Source: Zobellia roscoffensis (GTDB taxonomy: Bacteria; Bacteroidota; Bacteroidia; Flavobacteriales; Flavobacteriaceae). Taken from it: a stretch of 64,000 bases of DNA. The stretch spans positions 2,383,646 through 2,447,645 of the forward strand of contig NZ_JADDXT010000002.1 in NCBI RefSeq assembly GCF_015330165.1, in the 5' to 3' direction. Shown in pieces: positions 1 through 9,279 of this stretch. The position numbers and the translations under genes are program-made. Below the pieces are notes generated by a model. The model was not told where the DNA came from. It saw nothing but the letters and a program-made list of their open reading frames with translations, and searched no databases. Numbering within the stretch: position 1 is the stretch's first letter; each line of letters opens with the position of its first letter.

Positions 1-71
1 AAGGAAACGCTGTTTTTTTTATTCTTCTTAAACTGTCCCATTATTTTTATGTCATTATAATATTCAAAATT

Positions 72-180
72 TAGGTGGCCATGGCGGCGGGGCCCACCCC
101 TTTCCATTCCGAACAGGGAAGTTAAGCCCGTCAGCGCCGATGGTACTGCCAATAGGTGGGAGAGTAGGAAGCCGCCTTAC
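72..180 (+). rRNA. rrf: 5S ribosomal RNA
   Basis: The stretch has the 5S core, including the CCATTCCGAACAGGGAAGTT block and the AGTAGGAAG segment, and its two ends (taggtggc near 72 and gccgcctta near 171-179) pair to form helix I. Length is about 109 nt, as expected for bacterial 5S. A strong terminator follows at once, so this is the distal end of an rRNA operon whose 23S gene lies before the window. Exact ends may be off by a few bases. Confidence 0.95.
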
Positions 181-185
181 TTCGA

Positions 186-224
186 GGTCCCGATCAGTTC
201 ATTCTGATCGGGACCTTTTTTTTT
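186..224 (+). terminator. rRNA operon terminator
   Basis: A perfect 12-bp stem (ggtcccgatcag / ctgatcgggacc) with a 6-nt loop is followed by nine T residues. It lies six bases after the 5S rRNA and is a textbook Rho-independent terminator for the rRNA operon. Confidence 0.95.
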
Positions 225-568
225 GGACTATAACGAAATGAGGATGACGAGCCAAAGCCTTTAATTAAATACATCGCACTAGATGTTTAGAATGACCTTA
301 CATTTTTCTTTACCTTATTTAATAGGTTCTAAAAGGGTAGTGTAATATAGGTTGTACTTTTAATGTTAGGGCCGTTCATTAGAATCTGTTTTGTGCCAAA
401 TTGATTAAAGAGTTTAATTGTACACAGTATAGTTCAGGATGTGTTTGTTGACTTAACTCATAGGAAATAGCTCTAATTGGTATAAAAAAATAACCCTTGG
501 TAAAACCAAGGGCTATCTTCACTATCAACTAACTATCAAAAAAAGATAATCTTAATGTATCGTTTAAA
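225..568. other. intergenic, 3' side of the susCD operon
   Basis: No coding sequence or RNA gene was recognised between the 5S terminator and the stop codon of the SusD-like gene. The only structured element seen is the minus-strand terminator at 483-513. Confidence 0.6.
483..513 (-). terminator. terminator of the susCD operon
   Basis: On the minus strand the sequence reads cccttggt, a short A/T loop, accaaggg, then a T-rich run (plus-strand A's at 484-490). It lies about 56 bp past the stop codon of the SusD-like gene and fits a Rho-independent terminator for the susC-susD transcript. Confidence 0.85.
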
Positions 569-2077
569 TTAGTAACCCGAATTTTGGACTAGATTAGGGT
601 TGTTTTGCATTTCTGACGTAGGAATAGGAAACAAAAGTTCTCGTTCCGTCAATGCTTTATTAGGTAAATAAGAGAAATTGTGACCGACGAAATCTTCGAG
701 TTGATTTGTTTCTGGATTGTACGCTTTTCTCCATCGGGCCATGTCATACCAAGTTTTATTTTCAAAACTTAGTTCATGTATCCTTTCTATGCGGACCGCT
801 TCTCTAAATTCATCTTGAGATAGACCTGTTAAATCTGGGATTTCAGCACGCTGCCTAATTTGATTAATGGCATTGTAAGCTTCGGTTGATGGTGTTCCTT
901 CAGCTTCATTTGTGGCCTCTGCGTACATCAATAAAACATCCGAATATCTATAAATACACCAGTTTAAATCTGATTGTGCACTTTCTTCGTTCGCTTGTAT
1001 ATCAAAGTGCTTGAATATATAAGGAGCGCCTAGATTGATACTATCATTTCTATCAGCTTCTAACGAATAACTCGTAAAATAGAATTGTTTTTCTTGAGCT
1101 CGCTTATCATCTGTTTCATAGGAATTGGCAAACTCATTTGTTGAGAAAATACCCCCGGTCTGTGCGGAGTAGGCTGATATACCTAGGTTGTAAGGTAAGA
1201 TGGCCGGTTGCCAGTTAGCTGATTGGATATTGGCCGCGAACTGAGTCATAAAAATGTATTCACCAGTGTTTTTGGTTGCTGGGTCATGCAGGTCATCGTA
1301 AGAGTCAAATATGGTATATTGAGCAGAATCAATCACTTCTTTGGCTTTGTTTGCTGCAAGCTGGTAATTTTCTGTTTTCTGAAGGGGATAACCAGCCATG
1401 GTCAAATATACATCTGCCAATAAAGTTTTTATGGCCCCTAATGATACACGACCCGACTCATCTCTCCATGGTAAGCTTGAACTTTCTGCTTCGGTCAAAT
1501 CACTAATGATCAAGTCGTAAACGGCCTCGGGTGAAGCTTGCTCTGGATAAAGTTGTTCTGAGCCCAAATCTACCGAATTGGTTATTATTGGAATATTACC
1601 AAACATCCGTACCAACCCAAAATAATAATAGGCTCTAAAGAATTTGGCCTCTGCCAAATAATTCTGTTTTTCCGTTTCATCCATATTGATTTCCGGAATT
1701 TTTTCAATGGCCAAATTCGCTCTAGATATACCAGTGTAATATTCTGTCCAGAAACTATTTCCATATCCATTATCTGAATTATTGATTAAATCTTTAACCA
1801 GATAGATATTGGTGGCTTGGCCAAGTGAGGTATTGGCTAAGCCGGTAGCGAATTCTAGCATTAACCAAGTTCCGCCGCCAAAACCACTATTAGTAATAGG
1901 AACCAGCGGTTCATAAATACCATTTACAGCACTTTCGGCGTGTTCTGCTTTGGTGAAATAAGTATCAGTAGTAAAGTTGGATTCGTCTTCTTCGTCTAAA
2001 AAGTCACTACATGCAGATGTAAGTGATATAGCGGATAAGACCACAACAGTTCGTATAAAATTTTTATAGGTTTTCAT
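569..2077 (-). CDS. RagB/SusD family nutrient-uptake outer membrane lipoprotein
   Basis: A 502-aa surface lipoprotein of the SusD/RagB family that caps a SusC TonB-dependent transporter and binds the glycan. The N-terminus is a lipoprotein signal with the cleavage Cys at about residue 23 (LTSAC). The typical early FLDEE segment follows, then TPR-like helices (AEAKFFRAYYYFGLVRMFG), and the family C-terminus has the RRIELSFE-like ERIHELSFENKTWYDMARW block and ends near NPNLVQNSGY. Length is usual for the family. It starts 20 bp after the susC stop codon, so the two are co-transcribed, and a terminator follows. The substrate cannot be read from the sequence. The neighbouring sulfatase and AraC regulator suggest a sulfated or modified sugar. 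Confidence 0.95.
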   Translation of the reverse strand: MKTYKNFIRTVVVLSAISLTSACSDFLDEEDESNFTTDTYFTKAEHAESAVNGIYEPLVPITNSGFGGGTWLMLEFATGLANTSLGQATNIYLVKDLINNSDNGYGNSFWTEYYTGISRANLAIEKIPEINMDETEKQNYLAEAKFFRAYYYFGLVRMFGNIPIITNSVDLGSEQLYPEQASPEAVYDLIISDLTEAESSSLPWRDESGRVSLGAIKTLLADVYLTMAGYPLQKTENYQLAANKAKEVIDSAQYTIFDSYDDLHDPATKNTGEYIFMTQFAANIQSANWQPAILPYNLGISAYSAQTGGIFSTNEFANSYETDDKRAQEKQFYFTSYSLEADRNDSINLGAPYIFKHFDIQANEESAQSDLNWCIYRYSDVLLMYAEATNEAEGTPSTEAYNAINQIRQRAEIPDLTGLSQDEFREAVRIERIHELSFENKTWYDMARWRKAYNPETNQLEDFVGHNFSYLPNKALTERELLFPIPTSEMQNNPNLVQNSGY

Positions 2078-2097
2078 TTTTTTATCTTTTTAGATTA

Positions 2098-5000
2098 TTA
2101 CAGTCCAACGTTAAGGCCAATCATAAATGTGCGTGGTCTTGGGTAATCATATAGTGAGTAACCTTGATCAAAGGCTTGACTACCATTAGAACTTTCCGGG
2201 TCGTATCCAGGGTACTTGGTTGAGACAAAAAAGTTCTGTACAGAAGTGTAAATTCTTAACCGGTTCAGGTGTAAACGCTCTACTAGTTCTGGCTTAAAAA
2301 CGTATGAAAGCATTAAGTTACGTCCTCTTAGAAAAGAGGCATCTTTTAATTTACCAGAGTCATTATTAGTATCGTAACCTGCAGCAATAGGTCTTATTTG
2401 TGCAATATCCGTATCCTGATTGTCCGGTGTCCATGCATTTAGTACTGTTGAAAAACTATTTGCTATAGTCTGGCGATCTTCTGCCGAATGTTCATCACGA
2501 TACATTACACTGTTTCCGTATTGGAATTGAAGGTCAACAAGTAGTTCTAGGTTGCCATATCTAAAAGTGTTAGAAAAAGTTCCAAACCCATCAGCTATCC
2601 CTTTTCCTAGGATTGCTCTGTCATCGCTATTGATAGCTCCGTCATCATTTAAGTCTCTATATTTTATATCACCGGGGAGTCTGTCATAGATTGCCGCTTC
2701 CGCAGCTTCATCAGTATTCCATGTACCTTCATCAATATATCCGAAGAACGTTCCAACAGGTTCTCCTTCACGAATAAGAGTTGAGCCTAAGAAAATATCC
2801 GAACCTCCGGATAATGCTACGACCTTATTTTTGTTGATTGAAATATTAAAATTAGTATCCCAACCAAAAATCTCATTATTAACATTGGTAGTGTTTAAGG
2901 TGATTTCAATACCCTTGTTTTCCATACTGCCTACATTTTGGAATACATTTGTAAAACCGCTAGTGGAAGGAACTGGTGCTTCAAGAAGCATGTCTGTAGT
3001 TAACTTACGGTATGCATCTATCTCAAGAGCAATTCGGTTATTTAAAAGACCTATTTCGATTCCTGCATCTACTTGTTCCGTTTTTTCCCATTTTAAATCA
3101 GGATTGGCCATACGTTCCGGAATATTAAAAGATGCACGGTCACCGGCAAATATTACTGTTCCGCTTTCTAGTCCGGCTAAATATCTATATGCTGGAATTT
3201 CAGAATTTCCCGTTGCTCCATAACTGGCTCTAATTTTTAAATTAGAGATGGTTTCACTTTGGGATAAAAAGTCTTCATTAGAAACTCTCCAAGCCAGTGC
3301 CGCCGAAGGAAAGAAAGCAAATTGATTCTCAGGACCAAATTTTGATGAACCATCTGCTCGGCCTGTTAAGGTTAACAAGTATTTATTTTGGTGGTTATAA
3401 TTTACCCGACCAAAATAAGAGTTTAGTCCGTAGGCTATGCGACTAGAAGTTGGTGTTTGTGGGTTAGATCCAGCTGCAAGATTGTTGAAGCCATAAAAAT
3501 CATCTGCAAACCCCCTTGTCTCAGCTTTTGATTCAAACTCATCTATATGTTGCCAAGATAGTCCTACCATGGCGGTCAATGAATTTTCATTCTCAAAATC
3601 TTTGGTATATGTTAGGTAATTCTCAAATTGCCAGGAATTGTAACGCCCATTTTCAACATAAGCATTACCATCAGGTTGAGCAATATATCGTAAATCTTTA
3701 CCTCCATAATAATCGTTTCTTTGATTGATTACATTGGCACCAACAGTAGTTCGTAGTTGTAAGTTCTTATGAAGGGCGATGTTGCTATAAAAATTACCCA
3801 AAAGGGTTTGTGTTTTTAGAAAGTACCTTCTATCGTTAGCCACTGCAACAGGGCTTCCGCCACCTTCCATTCCAGGGTAGTCTAAGTTAGAACCCCAACT
3901 TCCATCTTCATAGGTTACGGGAATTATAGGCAGCGCTTCAAATACTTGGCGCATTGTGGTAATACCACCTCCACCAAGTTGGTCTACTTGTTTTTCGTTT
4001 TGATCATTGTAGCCTAAACTACCGCCCACTCTAAGCCAATCTGTAATGTCTGAGTCCATTGTGAATCTAGCGGAATATCGCTTTAGCCAAGATTCTATGA
4101 TCAGACCTTGCTCATCACGGAAGCCCATAAAAAGACCATAGTTACCTTTTTGAGTTCCTCCGGTAAAAGACAGTTGATGGTTTTGGGTAAAAGATGTTCT
4201 TATGGCTTCGTCTTGCCAATCGGTATCATACAAAGGGTTGCCCTCAGAATCAAAAAGTCTTGGATCGGTTCTTTTTAGCCTTGGGTCTGTGTATCTGCCG
4301 CCGGCCCATCCGTCCGGGTCAAATTTTTCAGCGTTTGCATATGCTGTTTCTTCTACTTGAAGAAATTCCTCGGAATTTAAAAGATCAAGTTTTTTTGGAA
4401 GTGTTCCAATGCTAAAATCAACATCGTAATTAAGACGACCGCCTCCACTGGTGTTTCCTCTTTTTGTACTTACCAAAATAACACCATTAGCACCTCTTGC
4501 TCCATAAATTGCTGTTGCAGAAGCATCTTTAAGCACCTCAATAGATTCAATATCATTAGGGTTCATGTAATCTATAGGTGTACTTCCGTTTGGTAGATTG
4601 GCTGCACTAAGAATAACCCCGTCAATTACGTAAAGAGGGGTGTTGGCAATACTAACCGAAGTATTACCTCTAATTCTTACCACTGTTCTACCTCCTGGTC
4701 TACCTGATCCAGAGGTTATATTGACCCCCGAAACTTTACCAGCTATAGCTTGGTTCATTGAGGCCGCTGGTCTTTCGGCAAGTTCCTCAGCTTTTACCGA
4801 GCCTACCGCTCCTGTAAGGTCACTTTTTTTCTGGGTACCATAACCAATGAGAACCACTTCATCTAAGGCCGCTGCACTCTCTTCCAGGCTAACGGTTATA
4901 TTGCTTTGGCCATTGACCGGTATTTCTGTAGTGGTATATCCTATGTAGGATATGACAAGCACGGCATTTTCGCTACTAACTTCAATGGAAAAATTCCCAT

Positions 5001-5268
5001 CAAAATCTGAGGTGACACCGTTTGTTGTACCTTTTTCAATAATACTTGCACCGGGTAAAGGTTGATTGCCCTGGTCATTAATTGTACCCGTAATTACGTT
5101 GTCCTGTTCATTCGATAAAGTATATCGAACAATGTCATTTTCATTTGAATATCTATCGAAATTATCGATAGATAAACTTGCTCCAAAAGCAGTCTGGAGA
5201 CATACAATTTGAATACCCAGTAAGAAGCAAAGTTGTTTGATCTTAAAGGGTGATGATGTTGAGATCAT
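2098..5268 (-). CDS. SusC/RagA family TonB-linked outer membrane protein
   Basis: A 1056-aa TonB-dependent transporter. An N-terminal signal peptide (about residues 1-30) is followed by a carboxypeptidase-regulatory-like beta domain (about 58-130, GTINDQGNQPLPGA). Then come the SusC-type TonB box region DEVVLIGYGTQKKSDLTGAV (136-155), the plug domain (about 155-270, with PLYVIDG and the GARGANGVI segment) and a large C-terminal beta barrel ending in the aromatic-rich FMIGLNVGL. It is the first gene of the susC-susD operon. It carries an upstream AAAAAAGTACCAA motif 41 bp from a TACATTTG box, shared with two other operons of the locus. The imported glycan is unknown. It should be energised by TonB/ExbBD such as the set at 25.3-27.4 kb. 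Confidence 0.97.
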   Translation of the reverse strand: MISTSSPFKIKQLCFLLGIQIVCLQTAFGASLSIDNFDRYSNENDIVRYTLSNEQDNVITGTINDQGNQPLPGASIIEKGTTNGVTSDFDGNFSIEVSSENAVLVISYIGYTTTEIPVNGQSNITVSLEESAAALDEVVLIGYGTQKKSDLTGAVGSVKAEELAERPAASMNQAIAGKVSGVNITSGSGRPGGRTVVRIRGNTSVSIANTPLYVIDGVILSAANLPNGSTPIDYMNPNDIESIEVLKDASATAIYGARGANGVILVSTKRGNTSGGGRLNYDVDFSIGTLPKKLDLLNSEEFLQVEETAYANAEKFDPDGWAGGRYTDPRLKRTDPRLFDSEGNPLYDTDWQDEAIRTSFTQNHQLSFTGGTQKGNYGLFMGFRDEQGLIIESWLKRYSARFTMDSDITDWLRVGGSLGYNDQNEKQVDQLGGGGITTMRQVFEALPIIPVTYEDGSWGSNLDYPGMEGGGSPVAVANDRRYFLKTQTLLGNFYSNIALHKNLQLRTTVGANVINQRNDYYGGKDLRYIAQPDGNAYVENGRYNSWQFENYLTYTKDFENENSLTAMVGLSWQHIDEFESKAETRGFADDFYGFNNLAAGSNPQTPTSSRIAYGLNSYFGRVNYNHQNKYLLTLTGRADGSSKFGPENQFAFFPSAALAWRVSNEDFLSQSETISNLKIRASYGATGNSEIPAYRYLAGLESGTVIFAGDRASFNIPERMANPDLKWEKTEQVDAGIEIGLLNNRIALEIDAYRKLTTDMLLEAPVPSTSGFTNVFQNVGSMENKGIEITLNTTNVNNEIFGWDTNFNISINKNKVVALSGGSDIFLGSTLIREGEPVGTFFGYIDEGTWNTDEAAEAAIYDRLPGDIKYRDLNDDGAINSDDRAILGKGIADGFGTFSNTFRYGNLELLVDLQFQYGNSVMYRDEHSAEDRQTIANSFSTVLNAWTPDNQDTDIAQIRPIAAGYDTNNDSGKLKDASFLRGRNLMLSYVFKPELVERLHLNRLRIYTSVQNFFVSTKYPGYDPESSNGSQAFDQGYSLYDYPRPRTFMIGLNVGL

Positions 5269-5313
5269 AGTCTAGTTGTTTAGGTTGATGAATCAGTTAG
5301 GGGGATTTTATTT

Positions 5314-5378
5314 CAAATGTAATCGTATGATTGATGCCTGTACACCTGAAAAAATACAATTATTGGTACTTTTTTGTC
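5314..5378 (-). promoter_or_regulatory. susC promoter: shared operator plus -7 box
   Basis: On the minus strand GACAAAAAAGTACCAA (5378 to 5363) is followed after exactly 41 nt by TACATTTG (5321 to 5314), a match to the Bacteroidota -7 consensus TAnnTTTG. No TTG -33 element sits at the normal distance, which fits an activator-dependent promoter. The same motif at the same 41-nt spacing occurs at 9178-9242 and 10197-10261. Confidence 0.75.
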
Positions 5379-5720
5379 ATTTTGTATGGTATTGATATTT
5401 TACGGCTATTCTTTTTAGGAATAGCACATATTAATAAGTAGCTAATTATGGTTTTGTAAATTTTAGTACTAAATACTCATTTTTTTATGTTTTCAGATGA
5501 ATTTTGTGCTTGTGGATATTAATCAAAAAACGTTGTAAATAACAGAGGCGAAGTGCAGGATAACAAAGAAGGGTAACTAATTTAATTCTTGATGTTAAGC
5601 AATAGAAACGTATTCTATTTTATATCTAGAATAGATGTGATTTTATAAAACACCTATTATTTTCCCAAGAATAGGTGTTTGGTAGAAAGGATAAAATAGT
5701 AGGAATTTGAATAAAACTAA
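5379..5720. other. intergenic between the heme lipoprotein gene and susC promoter
   Basis: No gene was recognised. One inverted repeat is present at 5648-5680 (AAACACCTATT / AATAGGTGTTT, 11-bp arms, 11-nt loop). It lacks a clean T tail on either strand, so its role (secondary terminator, mRNA 3' structure or regulator site) is open. Confidence 0.5.
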
Positions 5721-5756
5721 AAAAGCTCTTCCATTTAATTGGAAGAGCTTTTTTTT
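5721..5756 (-). terminator. terminator of the heme lipoprotein gene
   Basis: A perfect 12-bp stem, aaaagctcttcc / ggaagagctttt, has an 8-nt A/T loop and flanking A and T runs, so it would work on both strands. It lies 20 bp past the stop codon of the minus-strand gene ending at 5776. Confidence 0.9.
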
Positions 5757-5775
5757 AGAGAAAATTAAATGTGAT

Positions 5776-8700
5776 TTATTTCATTGGATGTTCCTGTAGA
5801 AGTTCTTCCGGAGAATAGAAACCTTCCTTGTCTTTAATTTGCTCACGTACTTCTTTAACTTTTTCAACAGAAATTGGGGAAGCTTTATTACCGAATGTGT
5901 TTCTTACATAAGTTAATACAGCGGCTGTTTCCTCTTCATTCAATAATTTTCCAAATGGGGTCATAGGTACTTGGCCGGGATATTTTTTGCCTTTTACTTC
6001 AATAGGACCCATGATTCCGTTTGTAGTAAGCTTTATTAATCTTTCTTCACTACCCGTTACCCATTTTGATCCTGCTAGGGGTGGGAAACCGGCAGCACTT
6101 AATCCTTCTCCATCAGATTGGTGACAAGTAGCACAATACCCATCACGCTCATAAATTTCTTGTCCAGCCATTAAAAGTTCTAAATCCTTTCCTTTTAAAT
6201 CTGTTTCGATAACATCTTTTGCTTTTTCACCAGCTCTATGTCCGTTTAAATGTGCAAGAGCAGCTTCGTATGGGCGTTCCATCCATTTATCCAGACCTTT
6301 TTTACCAGCTTCTGTAATGATTGGAATACCAATGTCTTTACCGAGTCTAGATGCTGAAACCAATGCTTCTAAACGCACACGTGGGTTGTCATCTTTAGCG
6401 GCTTGCATCAACAAATCAGCTTGATTATCTATTTGGTGACCGGTATATTTAAGAACGTTTACTGCAGCAGCACGTGCTCTAAAATCTTTAGCTTGCAATA
6501 GTTGGGTCAATAGGTCCTTATCAATTTGGTTTAATCCCCAAGTAACCCATAGTCCTTCTAATAAATGATGTTCATAACGAGGGTCGTTTTTATCTAAACT
6601 AGCGACCCATGTGTCTAATTTTGATAGAACCTCTTCAGCATCACGGGCTCTAAGTTCCCTCTTGGTACGATAGCGAGTTCTGTATTCTTGTAGTTTTAAG
6701 TTATCCAATAGCTCTTCAATAGTGGCGTCCGCAACTTTAGCAGGTTTAACCAAAGGTCTTGAAGGATAGGTAACTCTATATATTCTACCATGTACGTGGT
6801 CTCTTAATGGATCACGTGCATTATGCTGCATATGGCCAATTAATACATTACTCCAATCTAAAAAGTAGAGAGAACCATCTGGAGCAAACTCCATATCAAC
6901 CGGTCTAAAGTTTTTATCATCAGAAAAAATCAGGTCTTTTCTGTGCTCACTTAGGTAACCAGCAGTTTCTGGGTCATCTACCATTTTGTGCTGTTTGGTT
7001 CCTCTAAAGCCAATAGTGTTATTGATTAACATATCACCTTGAATATTATCGGGAAAATGGCTACTAGAGACGAACTCTAAGCCAGAGGTTGGTCTTACTA
7101 AATGTTCTTTTTCAATAAGATTTTCGGGAATAGGAGAACTTACTCCGTAACGAGGAACGATAGTTCCCGGCATCATCCAAGTAGCGGCAGGTCCGGAAGT
7201 ATGTTCAAAGAAAGGTTGACCCCAATCGTCAAAAGCAATTCCCCATGGGTTTGGTATAGCTAATTGAGCGGTGCGCTCCAGATGATGTCTTTGGGGGCTG
7301 TATCTATAAAATCCGCCGTTAGAACCTCTCACACTTCCATAAGCTGTTTCTACATTGGAATGAAGAAAAGTTCCTTCCCCCATAAATATAGCGCCTGACG
7401 GGTCTGTTGTAAATGCACTAATAGCATGGTGGGTATCATGGTCATCAAATCCGCTTAAAATAACTTCTTTTTTATCGGCTTTATCATCACCATCTGTATC
7501 CTTTAATAGTATCAGGTTGGTTCCCTGAGACATGTAAACACCCTCTGGAGCAAATTCAAAACCAATAGTAAGGTGAAGGCCATCTGCAAAAACAGTTTGC
7601 TTATCGGCTTTGTTATCACCATCCGTATCTTCAAATATAAGAAGCTTATCATTTGGTTTGCTGTCACCTGCTTTGTAGTGCGGGTAACTTGGCATTACGG
7701 CAACCCACAGCCTTCCTTTATTGTCAAAAGACATTTGTACGGGGTTTGCTAAGTCAGGAAATTGTTCTTCTGAAGCAAAAAGTTCTACTTTATAGCCAGG
7801 GGCTGTTTTAATTTGTGCCAGTGCTTCTTTGCCATATAGATATTCTGGATTACCATTTTTTTCACTAGCCTTGTAATTGGTCTTTACCTCGGGAAGTTTC
7901 TTGGTTTTAGCATCAGCAGCGGCTAAATCCATTTTTTCACCATGAATTGCTTCCCAGATTGCAATATCTCGGATGGCAGTCATTTCACGAATTTTGGCTA
8001 TTTCAAACGGGTAGTTTTCTGGTCCATAAGGATCATATCTTCTTCCGTATACATGTACGCTATTTGGTATTTTAAAATCATTGAGCCAAAACCAGTTCTT
8101 TTCTTGAACGGCATCATGTACTAGTTGACGGTTGGTCTCATCTGCCTGTTTCTTTCCAAAAATGTCATCGGCCAATAGTTTGCCAAATTTTTTATAACCT
8201 GAGTCCGTAAGTTGAAATCCGTCTTGGGTCAGGTCTTCACTTTCAGTTTCGTACCAGTTTTTAGTAGCATCAAAGGCATCAACAAAAAGTACGCCCTCTT
8301 CGGCAGATACTTCTCTCATTGCTTCTGTATAAAGCGCTAAATTTTGATTTTCCTTAGTGCCATCTGGTAAATCCATCTTATCAGATAGATTTTCAAATGC
8401 AATTGGAGAAACAATTGCCAGTTGAGGAGGTGCTTGACCATTATATTTGGTGCTTAAAGTGTGTTTTATAAATGCACGTAATTCTTCTCTGTAGTTTGAT
8501 AGCCCTTCTTGACCTTCAAAGGATTCGATATAGCCAAAAAATGCAACTATAATGTCTGGTTTTAAGCTTGTAATCCATTCGTCAGGAGTTGGAAAGTGGC
8601 CGACACTACCGGATTGGTGGCCGCCGTCATCTTCAACAAAATGTATTTTACTACCTGGGTCATGTTCAAACTTGTCAGCACCGGGAAAAGCCCATGGCGA

Positions 8701-8976
8701 TTTTCTTGCCGCATGTGGTCTAAAGGCAGGAGTGTTTCCGCCATCACACATATTTCTAATATATAAAGAGTCGTTGGGGAACCTTAATTGCATTTCTGTT
8801 TCAAAATGCCCAAATTCCATCATCCTTGATCCTAAATTATTTCCAACTAAAACAATTCGGGAATTTTTTTCTAGAGTAAGAGTATTACTTTGTTTTTCGC
8901 TACATGCTAAAAAGCAAATAGCAACAGCGCAGGTAGTGAAGAGCCTTCCGATGCTGGTTTTTTTAATAATTTTCAT
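5776..8976 (-). CDS. PVC-type heme-binding lipoprotein: SGNH-like, dehydrogenase-like propeller, HEAT, cytochrome c
   Basis: A 1066-aa exported protein of the family first described in Planctomycetes/Verrucomicrobia (membrane-bound dehydrogenase domain, TIGR02604-like). The signal ends in a lipobox (FLACS, Cys25). Residues about 38-275 form an SGNH-hydrolase-like domain, but the nucleophile block is GNNLGS (45-50) and the usual DxxH is DGFQ (252-255), so it is probably not catalytic. A beta-propeller-like sugar-dehydrogenase segment starts near 393 (GYKVELFASEEQFPD). HEAT-like helices lie near 760-910. A C-terminal cytochrome c domain has CATCH at 948-952 and a likely distal Met at about 1005 (VPMTPFG). 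It would act in the periplasm, passing electrons from sugar oxidation. It is a single-gene unit with its own terminator, divergent from the AraC regulator. The substrate is unknown. Confidence 0.9.
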   Translation of the reverse strand: MKIIKKTSIGRLFTTCAVAICFLACSEKQSNTLTLEKNSRIVLVGNNLGSRMMEFGHFETEMQLRFPNDSLYIRNMCDGGNTPAFRPHAARKSPWAFPGADKFEHDPGSKIHFVEDDGGHQSGSVGHFPTPDEWITSLKPDIIVAFFGYIESFEGQEGLSNYREELRAFIKHTLSTKYNGQAPPQLAIVSPIAFENLSDKMDLPDGTKENQNLALYTEAMREVSAEEGVLFVDAFDATKNWYETESEDLTQDGFQLTDSGYKKFGKLLADDIFGKKQADETNRQLVHDAVQEKNWFWLNDFKIPNSVHVYGRRYDPYGPENYPFEIAKIREMTAIRDIAIWEAIHGEKMDLAAADAKTKKLPEVKTNYKASEKNGNPEYLYGKEALAQIKTAPGYKVELFASEEQFPDLANPVQMSFDNKGRLWVAVMPSYPHYKAGDSKPNDKLLIFEDTDGDNKADKQTVFADGLHLTIGFEFAPEGVYMSQGTNLILLKDTDGDDKADKKEVILSGFDDHDTHHAISAFTTDPSGAIFMGEGTFLHSNVETAYGSVRGSNGGFYRYSPQRHHLERTAQLAIPNPWGIAFDDWGQPFFEHTSGPAATWMMPGTIVPRYGVSSPIPENLIEKEHLVRPTSGLEFVSSSHFPDNIQGDMLINNTIGFRGTKQHKMVDDPETAGYLSEHRKDLIFSDDKNFRPVDMEFAPDGSLYFLDWSNVLIGHMQHNARDPLRDHVHGRIYRVTYPSRPLVKPAKVADATIEELLDNLKLQEYRTRYRTKRELRARDAEEVLSKLDTWVASLDKNDPRYEHHLLEGLWVTWGLNQIDKDLLTQLLQAKDFRARAAAVNVLKYTGHQIDNQADLLMQAAKDDNPRVRLEALVSASRLGKDIGIPIITEAGKKGLDKWMERPYEAALAHLNGHRAGEKAKDVIETDLKGKDLELLMAGQEIYERDGYCATCHQSDGEGLSAAGFPPLAGSKWVTGSEERLIKLTTNGIMGPIEVKGKKYPGQVPMTPFGKLLNEEETAAVLTYVRNTFGNKASPISVEKVKEVREQIKDKEGFYSPEELLQEHPMK

Positions 8977-9076
8977 AATATGCTGAATAAATTGTTTTGA
9001 GAATTGAGTTAATGCTGATTTGGTTTAAGCTATTATTTTGATTGATTGGCGTGAAATTAATAAGTTTAAGTTATTA

Positions 9077-9091
9077 TTGTACTTTTTACAC
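9077..9091 (-). promoter_or_regulatory. second, weaker copy of the shared operator
   Basis: The minus strand reads GTGTAAAAAGTACAA followed by TAATAA, resembling the consensus GAnAAAAAAGTAYCAA with one base missing. It lies 100 bp upstream of the heme lipoprotein start and inside the leader expected from the promoter at 9178-9242. No good TAnnTTTG box follows at 41 bp, so it may be an accessory site or chance. Confidence 0.35.
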
Positions 9092-9177
9092 TTGTTAATA
9101 TCGGAATTTGTATCCACATTAGCTGAGCTATTTTTAAAAAAGTGTAAATAAAATTAGAATGTTAGTGCGAGTGTAGA

Positions 9178-9242
9178 CAAAACTATGATACATTTTGAAT
9201 TAAATTATCCTGTATCTTACTAAAAGTTGGTACTTTTTTATC
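9178..9242 (-). promoter_or_regulatory. heme lipoprotein promoter: shared operator plus -7 box
   Basis: On the minus strand GATAAAAAAGTACCAA (9242 to 9227) is followed after exactly 41 nt by TAGTTTTG (9185 to 9178), matching TAnnTTTG. The 16-mer differs from the susC copy at one position. It points away from the AraC gene towards the heme lipoprotein, giving a leader of roughly 195 nt. Confidence 0.72.
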
Positions 9243-9279
9243 TTATATTGATGATTAAACGGATTTATAAAGAAAATTT

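Noticed and set aside
5648..5680. CRISPR repeat or insertion-sequence end
   Set aside because: It is a single inverted repeat with no spaced copies, no flanking target duplication and no transposase gene. No mobile element was found in the window.
8552..8986. Plus-strand frame of 144 codons over the start of the heme lipoprotein gene
   Set aside because: It is antisense to the signal peptide and first domain of a well-supported gene and has no recognisable motif.
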